The notes below the pieces were generated by a model. The model searched no databases, was not told the origin of the DNA, and was given only the letters and a program-made list of their open reading frames with translations. Shown here piece after piece: positions 13,605 to 17,440 of a stretch of 17,440 nt of DNA. A program made the translations under genes and the position numbers. The DNA is taken from contig JAFSWK010000165.1 of the NCBI GenBank assembly GCA_017444505.1, forward strand, positions 1 to 17,440, written 5' to 3'. Within the stretch, counting starts at the first letter, position 1; every line of letters starts with the position of its first letter. The stretch is from Rhodocyclaceae bacterium. GTDB lineage: Bacteria; Pseudomonadota; Gammaproteobacteria; Burkholderiales; Rhodocyclaceae.

Positions 13605-15245
13605 ATGAGCCTGTCTTTCCCGTCCCGCCCCGCCGCCAGCCGCCCGCGCCTGCCCGCATGGCTGGGCATTACGCTGCTGGCGCTGGTCTATCTGTTTGTC
13701 GGCATCGCACACGACCCATGGCGCGGCGAGGACGTGCAGCATATTGACCTCATCGCCCGCCTGTTCCGGCAGGAAAACTGGCTGTTCCCGCAGATGGCCG
13801 GTGAAGCCGCGCCCGCCGCGAACGGGCCGCTGTGGTACTGGGCGAGCGCGCTGCTCACCTTGCTGCTGGGCGACTGGATACCGTTTCACGACGCCGCGCG
13901 CCTGGCCAGCCCGCTGTTTGTCCTGCTCACCATCTTTCACCTTGCCCGCACCGCCAACGCGCTCTATGGCGAAGCCTGCCGCACGCCCGCCGCGCTGCTG
14001 GTCATCGGCACGCTGGGCATGGCGCTGCCCGCGCACACCGCGCACCCCGTCACCGCGCTGCTGGCCGCCTTTGCCATCGCGCTGCATGGTCTTGCCCGCC
14101 TGACCCACCGCCCCGTCACGGCGGCGCTGCAAACCGCGCTGGGCTGCGTGCTGCTGTTTCTTGCCGATGGCCTGCCTGCGCTGCTGCTGGCGCTGCCGCT
14201 GATTGTGCTGCTGCCGCTGCTCAGTCCGCCCTGCCGGAGTTTTCGCGTCAGCGCCGCCGGACTGCTGGCGCTGGTGCTCACCTGCGTGAGCATCGCGCTG
14301 TGGCTGGTGTTTCTGTACCTCACCGAGCCGCGCCACCTGCTCTTGTGGTGGAACGCCAGTCTGCAAACCGTTCACCTGCCGTGGCAAGACGAACTCTTCC
14401 CCGGCGCGTGGCTGGCCACCGCTGGCTGGCAACTCTGGCCGCTGTGGCCGATTGCGGCCTGGACGCTGTGGCACAACCGCGCCACGCTCGCGCCCGCCTC
14501 TTTGTTGCCGCGTGCCGCGCTTGTCCTCGCGCTGGGCTACGCGCTGTTTACCGGCGGCGATGACCTCATCGCCAGTCTGCCCGCGCTGATTGTGCCCTGC
14601 GTGCTGCTCGCCGCCGCCAGCGTGCCTTCGCTGCGACGGGGCGCGGCCAATGCCTTTGACTGGTTCGGCACCATGTCGTTTACCGTCTTCGCCATCCTGC
14701 TCGGCCTGCTGTGGAGCGCGGCCAATTTCGACTGGCCGCCGGGTCTGGCGCGCAGCGTCGGGCGCATTGTGCCGGAATACGTCGCCCACACCGCAGCCTG
14801 GCCAGCGGCGCTGGCGCTGGCGCTGTTTTTGTGCTGGATTCTCCTCCTGCGCCGCCTGCCGCGCGGCTCATTGCGCGGCGCGGCAAACTGGGCGCTGGGC
14901 ATCACGCTGATGTGGCTGCTGGCCGCCACCTTGCTGATGCCGCTCTTTGATGCCCACCGCAACTACCGCCCGATGGCCGACAGTCTGGCCGACACACTCG
15001 CACCGCTGCCCGCTGGCTGCATCGCCTTCGTCAACAGCAACCCCGGCCTGCTGGGCGCGCTGGACTACTTTGCCGGCATCAACGCCGCGCCGCTGGCCGC
15101 AGGCGACAGCACCGCCTGCCGCTATCTGCTGACCCGCAACGAGCGCGCCCCCGAATCGCTCGCCCCCGAGTGGATTGAAATCTGGCGCTACCGCTTCAAC
15201 GGAGGCCGCAACCTTGAATACTTCCGTCTCTACCAACACCGCTGA
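13605..15245 (+). CDS. ArnT/PMT-like polytopic glycosyltransferase
   Basis: The 546-residue protein looks like a GT-C glycosyltransferase of the ArnT/PMT (family 39/83) type, which moves a sugar from a polyprenyl-phosphate carrier onto lipid or protein on the periplasmic face. A membrane helix (17-36) is followed by a charged loop, DPWRGEDVQHIDLIARLFRQ (37-56), then ENWLFPQMAGE, GPLWYWASALL (74-84) and DAARLASPLF (96-105). These follow the ArnT order of catalytic loop, GDWI-x-P, PPLYYW and aARLPS. About eleven further hydrophobic segments follow, and a soluble C-terminal part from about 445. The ribosome site is weak. TAAAAT at 13563-13568 could be a -10 box but has no -35. Donor and acceptor cannot be told. 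It ends 32 bases inside pgi. Confidence 0.77.
   Translation: MSLSFPSRPAASRPRLPAWLGITLLALVYLFVGIAHDPWRGEDVQHIDLIARLFRQENWLFPQMAGEAAPAANGPLWYWASALLTLLLGDWIPFHDAARLASPLFVLLTIFHLARTANALYGEACRTPAALLVIGTLGMALPAHTAHPVTALLAAFAIALHGLARLTHRPVTAALQTALGCVLLFLADGLPALLLALPLIVLLPLLSPPCRSFRVSAAGLLALVLTCVSIALWLVFLYLTEPRHLLLWWNASLQTVHLPWQDELFPGAWLATAGWQLWPLWPIAAWTLWHNRATLAPASLLPRAALVLALGYALFTGGDDLIASLPALIVPCVLLAAASVPSLRRGAANAFDWFGTMSFTVFAILLGLLWSAANFDWPPGLARSVGRIVPEYVAHTAAWPAALALALFLCWILLLRRLPRGSLRGAANWALGITLMWLLAATLLMPLFDAHRNYRPMADSLADTLAPLPAGCIAFVNSNPGLLGALDYFAGINAAPLAAGDSTACRYLLTRNERAPESLAPEWIEIWRYRFNGGRNLEYFRLYQHR
15201..15216 (+). promoter_or_regulatory. Ribosome binding site and TTG start deciding the pgi N-terminus
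   Basis: GGAGG (15201-15205) stands eight bases before TTG (15214-15216), a near-ideal Shine-Dalgarno arrangement. There is no in-frame ATG nearby; an earlier TTG at 15175 has no ribosome site and would add 13 residues unlike other Pgi N-termini. Initiation inside the last 32 bases of the glycosyltransferase gene is implied. Confidence 0.75.
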
Positions 15246-16821
15246 ACACGCCTGGCGCGCGCTGGACAAACACGCCGAGCGGCTGCGCGGCGCGCACACC
15301 GCCGCACTCTTCGCCGCCGACGAAGCGCGGCTGCCCGCGTTTTCCGTCACGCACGACGGGCTGTATTTCGACTTTTCCCGCCAGCGGCTGGACGCCCCGG
15401 CGCTGGCCGCGCTGCTGGATCTGGCCGACGCCGCCCGCCTGCCGCAAGGCATTGAACAACTCTTTGGCGGCGCACGCCTGAACCACACGGAAAACCGCCC
15501 CGCGCTGCACATGGCAATGCGCGACGATGCGCTGCTGCCCGCCAACAGCGACACCGACTGGGCGGCCAACCGCGAACGCCTGCTGGCGCTAACGGATGCC
15601 GTGCGCACGGGGCAATTGTGCGGCGCCACGGGCGAGCCGTTTGCACACATCCTCGCGCTGGGCATCGGCGGCTCGGAACTGGGGCCGCGTCTGGTCTGCG
15701 AAGCCCTCGCGCAGCCCAACGCGCGCACACCGCAAGTACGCTTCGTTGCCGGACTCGACCCGGCGGAACTCACCTTCGCGCTGGCAGGCGCACACCCCGA
15801 ACGCACGCTGGTGCTCATCGCCTCAAAAAGCTGGAGCACGCTGGAGACGCTGGAAAACGCCCGCGCCGTCCGGCAATGGCTGCGCAGCACGCTCTCCGAA
15901 GCGCAGCTTGCCCAGCATCTCGTCGCCATTTGCAGCGTCCCCGCGCAAGCGCACGAATTTGGCGTCGCCGCCGAGCGCATTTTTCCGCTGCCCGAATGGG
16001 TAGGCGGGCGCTTCTCGGTCTGGTCTGCCGTCGGCCTGCCCGCGATGCTGGCGGTGGGAAGCGACGCCTTCCGCGCACTGCTCGCCGGCGCGCAAGCCAT
16101 GGACCGCCACTTCCGCCACGCCCCGTTTGCGCAAAACCTGCCCGTGCTCGCCGCGCTCATCGGTTTGTGGAACATTCACGCCCTGAACATCGAAACCCAC
16201 GCCGTGCTGCCCTACGCCCACGGCCTGCGCAGCCTGCCCGCGTGGTTGCAACAACTGGACATGGAAAGCAACGGCAAGCGCGTCACCCGCGACGGCACGC
16301 CCGTCACCCTGCACAGCGCACCGATTGTCTGGGGCGGCGCAGAACCTGCCGGACAGCACGCCTTTCACCAATTGCTCTATCAAGGCACGCGCACAGCGGC
16401 GCTGGATTTCCTCCTCGTCGGCAACCCACACAACCACCCCATGCAGCGCCTGCTGGCCGAATGCGGCATCGCGCAAGCCGCCGCCCTGATGCACGGACGC
16501 AGTCTGGACGCCGCCCGCGCCCTGCTCGTTCAACAAGGCAAAGACCCCGCCCTCGCCCCGCATCTGGTCTGCCCTGGCAATCAACCCTCGTCCACGCTAC
16601 TCCTGCCCGCACTCACGCCGCACCACCTCGGCCAGTTGCTCGCCTTCTATGAACACAAGATTTTCGTGCAAGGCTGGCTGTGGGGCATCAACAGCTTCGA
16701 CCAATTCGGCGTCGAACTCGGCAAGGAAATGGCCCGCGCCCTGCACAACACCAACCGCCGCCCCGACCCCGCCGCCACTGCCCTGCTGACGGCGCTGGCG
16801 CGCAGTGAGGGCAAGGCGTAG
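15214..16821 (+). CDS. pgi: Glucose-6-phosphate isomerase (TTG start)
   Basis: Pgi interconverts glucose 6-phosphate and fructose 6-phosphate in glycolysis and gluconeogenesis. From the TTG at 15214 the product is 535 residues, near the usual 540-550. Motifs in order are FGGARLNHTENRPALH (84-99), the first SIS-domain loop GIGGSELGPRL (150-160), a phosphate-binding loop reading SKSWSTLETLENA (204-216), WVGGRFSVWSAVG (262-274), QQLDMESNGK (346-355) with catalytic Glu351, GQHAFHQLLYQGTR with His382, and KIFVQGWLWGINSFDQFGVELGK (482-504) with Lys504. All three catalytic residues are present. The phosphate loop differs from the common SKTFTTxET. The gene overlaps the glycosyltransferase by 32 bases. 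A weak hairpin, GGCGC (16821-16825) with GCGCC (16834-16838), follows the stop with no U-run. Confidence 0.95.
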   Translation: MNTSVSTNTAEHAWRALDKHAERLRGAHTAALFAADEARLPAFSVTHDGLYFDFSRQRLDAPALAALLDLADAARLPQGIEQLFGGARLNHTENRPALHMAMRDDALLPANSDTDWAANRERLLALTDAVRTGQLCGATGEPFAHILALGIGGSELGPRLVCEALAQPNARTPQVRFVAGLDPAELTFALAGAHPERTLVLIASKSWSTLETLENARAVRQWLRSTLSEAQLAQHLVAICSVPAQAHEFGVAAERIFPLPEWVGGRFSVWSAVGLPAMLAVGSDAFRALLAGAQAMDRHFRHAPFAQNLPVLAALIGLWNIHALNIETHAVLPYAHGLRSLPAWLQQLDMESNGKRVTRDGTPVTLHSAPIVWGGAEPAGQHAFHQLLYQGTRTAALDFLLVGNPHNHPMQRLLAECGIAQAAALMHGRSLDAARALLVQQGKDPALAPHLVCPGNQPSSTLLLPALTPHHLGQLLAFYEHKIFVQGWLWGINSFDQFGVELGKEMARALHNTNRRPDPAATALLTALARSEGKA

Positions 16822-16864
16822 GCGCAGCAAACCGCGCCTTGCATGGCCGGCTAGATGCAAAACG

Positions 16865-16893
16865 CTGGCACGGTTTTGTGCCCGTAGCATAAC
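16865..16893 (+). promoter_or_regulatory. Candidate sigma70 promoter of hicAB
   Basis: CTGGCA (16865-16870, four of six) and CATAAC (16888-16893, four of six) are spaced by 17 bases, upstream of hicA. CAAAAC (16858-16863) can pair with GTTTTG (16873-16878) across the -35 box, and HicB-type antitoxins often bind inverted repeats at their own promoter. This suggests, but does not show, an operator. Confidence 0.4.
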
Positions 16894-16908
16894 CCCAGAG
16901 GTGTTATC

Positions 16909-17100
16909 ATGACTGCCATGAGCAGCGACGAATTGATCCGAAGGCTTCAGGCGGCGGGCTGGCGGTTAGTGCGTATCAAGGGCGACCACCATGTGTTCCT
17001 GCATCCTGATAACCCCAACAACATTTCCGTGCCGCATCCGCGCAAAGACCTAGGCAAAGGCATTGCCCACCGCCTGTTGCGCAAAGCGGGGCTGAAATAA
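16909..17100 (+). CDS. hicA: HicA toxin, mRNA interferase
   Basis: HicA is a small dsRBD-like ribonuclease that cuts mRNA when free and is neutralised by HicB. The 63-residue protein has SSDELIRRLQAAGWRLVRIKG, then GDHHVF (25-30) containing the catalytic histidine (His27/His28 in the usual GSHH position), and VPHPRKDLGKGIAHRLLRKAGL at the C-terminus, all typical of HicA. The ATG at 16909 has AGAGG (16897-16901) seven bases upstream; a second ATG at 16918 would be 16 bases away and is less likely. hicB follows after 13 bases. The toxin-first order is usual for HicAB. The toxin looks intact. Confidence 0.88.
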   Translation: MTAMSSDELIRRLQAAGWRLVRIKGDHHVFLHPDNPNNISVPHPRKDLGKGIAHRLLRKAGLK

Positions 17101-17113
17101 AAGGAGCAAGGCA

Positions 17114-17440
17114 ATGAAATACACCGTAGTCATTGAACCGGGCACAGAAACAACGGCATGGGGGGTGGAAGTGCCGGATTTGCCCGGCTGTTTTTCTGCT
17201 GGCGACACGCTGGAAGAGGCGATGGAAAATGCGAAAGAGGCCATTTGCCTCTGGGTGGAAACCATGCTGGAAAAAGGCGAAAAAATCCCGGCGCAGCAAT
17301 CTTTGGAGCACTGGCAAAAAGAGCCGGACTTTGCCGGCTGGCTCTGGGCGGTGGTGGATGCGCCCGTAGAAAAACTCATGGGGCCAGCGGAAAAAGTCAA
17401 CGTCACCCTGCCGCGCCTGCTGCTGCACAAGATTGACGAA
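17114..17440 (+). CDS. hicB: HicB antitoxin (3' end outside window)
   Basis: HicB binds and blocks HicA and usually represses the operon. The frame is open from the ATG at 17114 to the last base, giving 109 residues without a stop. The N-terminal partial RNase-H-like fold is seen in YTVVIEPG, WGVEVPDLPGCFSAGD (16-31) and TLEEAMENAKEAI (32-44), the HicB hallmark. A linker with several tryptophans follows, and VNVTLPRLLLHKIDE at the window end looks like the start of a ribbon-helix-helix DNA-binding domain, so only a short part should be missing. AAGGAG (17101-17106) lies seven bases before the start, a stronger ribosome site than that of hicA, which would favour excess antitoxin. Confidence 0.87.
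   Translation, partial: MKYTVVIEPGTETTAWGVEVPDLPGCFSAGDTLEEAMENAKEAICLWVETMLEKGEKIPAQQSLEHWQKEPDFAGWLWAVVDAPVEKLMGPAEKVNVTLPRLLLHKIDE

Noticed and set aside
13605..15000. Possible antisense gene opposite the glycosyltransferase (frame 13491-14789, - strand)
   Set aside because: The product is extremely Gln/Arg/Gly-rich, which is what the complement of Leu/Ala/Pro-rich membrane coding gives, and the frame runs through the rpmE terminator region.
16866..16881. A sigma-54-like -24/-12 element, TGGCACG followed by TGTGC, before hicA
   Set aside because: The -24 part is perfect, but GG and GC are 11 bases apart rather than the strict 10, and at the correct spacing the -12 bases are TG. No enhancer-binding protein gene is near.

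Overview
The window reads as a piece of the core chromosome of a GC-rich betaproteobacterium. The evidence is the run lptB-rpoN-hpf-ptsN-hprK (HPr kinase in a Gram-negative setting is typical of this class), a betaproteobacterial-type RecA, an LPS-transport ATPase, a TonB/ExbBD system and a six-cysteine DsbD. I cannot name the genus. I saw no copy of the Neisseriaceae DNA uptake word GCCGTCTGAA. All 20 recognisable genes lie on the + strand and are very tightly packed. Six neighbour pairs overlap by ATGA, one by TGATG and one by 32 bases. The longest stretch without a gene is about 135 bases (13470-13604). I found no tRNA, rRNA, CRISPR array, insertion sequence or prophage gene.

Region 1 (1-1689): the 3' end of tonB, then exbB and exbD, an inner-membrane energy transducer for TonB-dependent outer-membrane receptors. 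Region 2 (1690-7359): recA has its own promoter, followed by recX, lptB, rpoN, hpf, ptsN and hprK. This joins a DNA-repair pair to the widespread lptB-rpoN-hpf-ptsN-hprK block, but the usual lptC and lptA are not upstream of lptB. Region 3 (7374-9991): ilvA, coupled to a large VanZ-like membrane protein. Region 4 (10024-13151): a thioredoxin-like [2Fe-2S] ferredoxin gene with a consensus -10 box overlapping the previous stop codon, then an alpha/beta hydrolase, cutA and dsbD as a coupled set; cutA-dsbD is a conserved pair linked to metal and thiol biology. Region 5 (13152-13604): rpmE as a single-gene unit with its own promoter and a strong intrinsic terminator, followed by further overlapping hairpins. 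Region 6 (13605-16821): an ArnT/PMT-like membrane glycosyltransferase overlapped by pgi, whose best start is a TTG behind GGAGG. Region 7 (16822-17440): a HicAB toxin-antitoxin module, with hicB cut by the window end.

Most of the window is ordinary housekeeping sequence. The points most worth checking are the missing LexA palindrome before recA, the split of lptB from lptCA next to recA-recX, the two hairpin regions (5868-5904 and 13493-13555), the TTG start of pgi, the large VanZ-like protein, the divergent glycosyltransferase and the edge-located HicAB. I do not see convincing evidence for an entirely new system.
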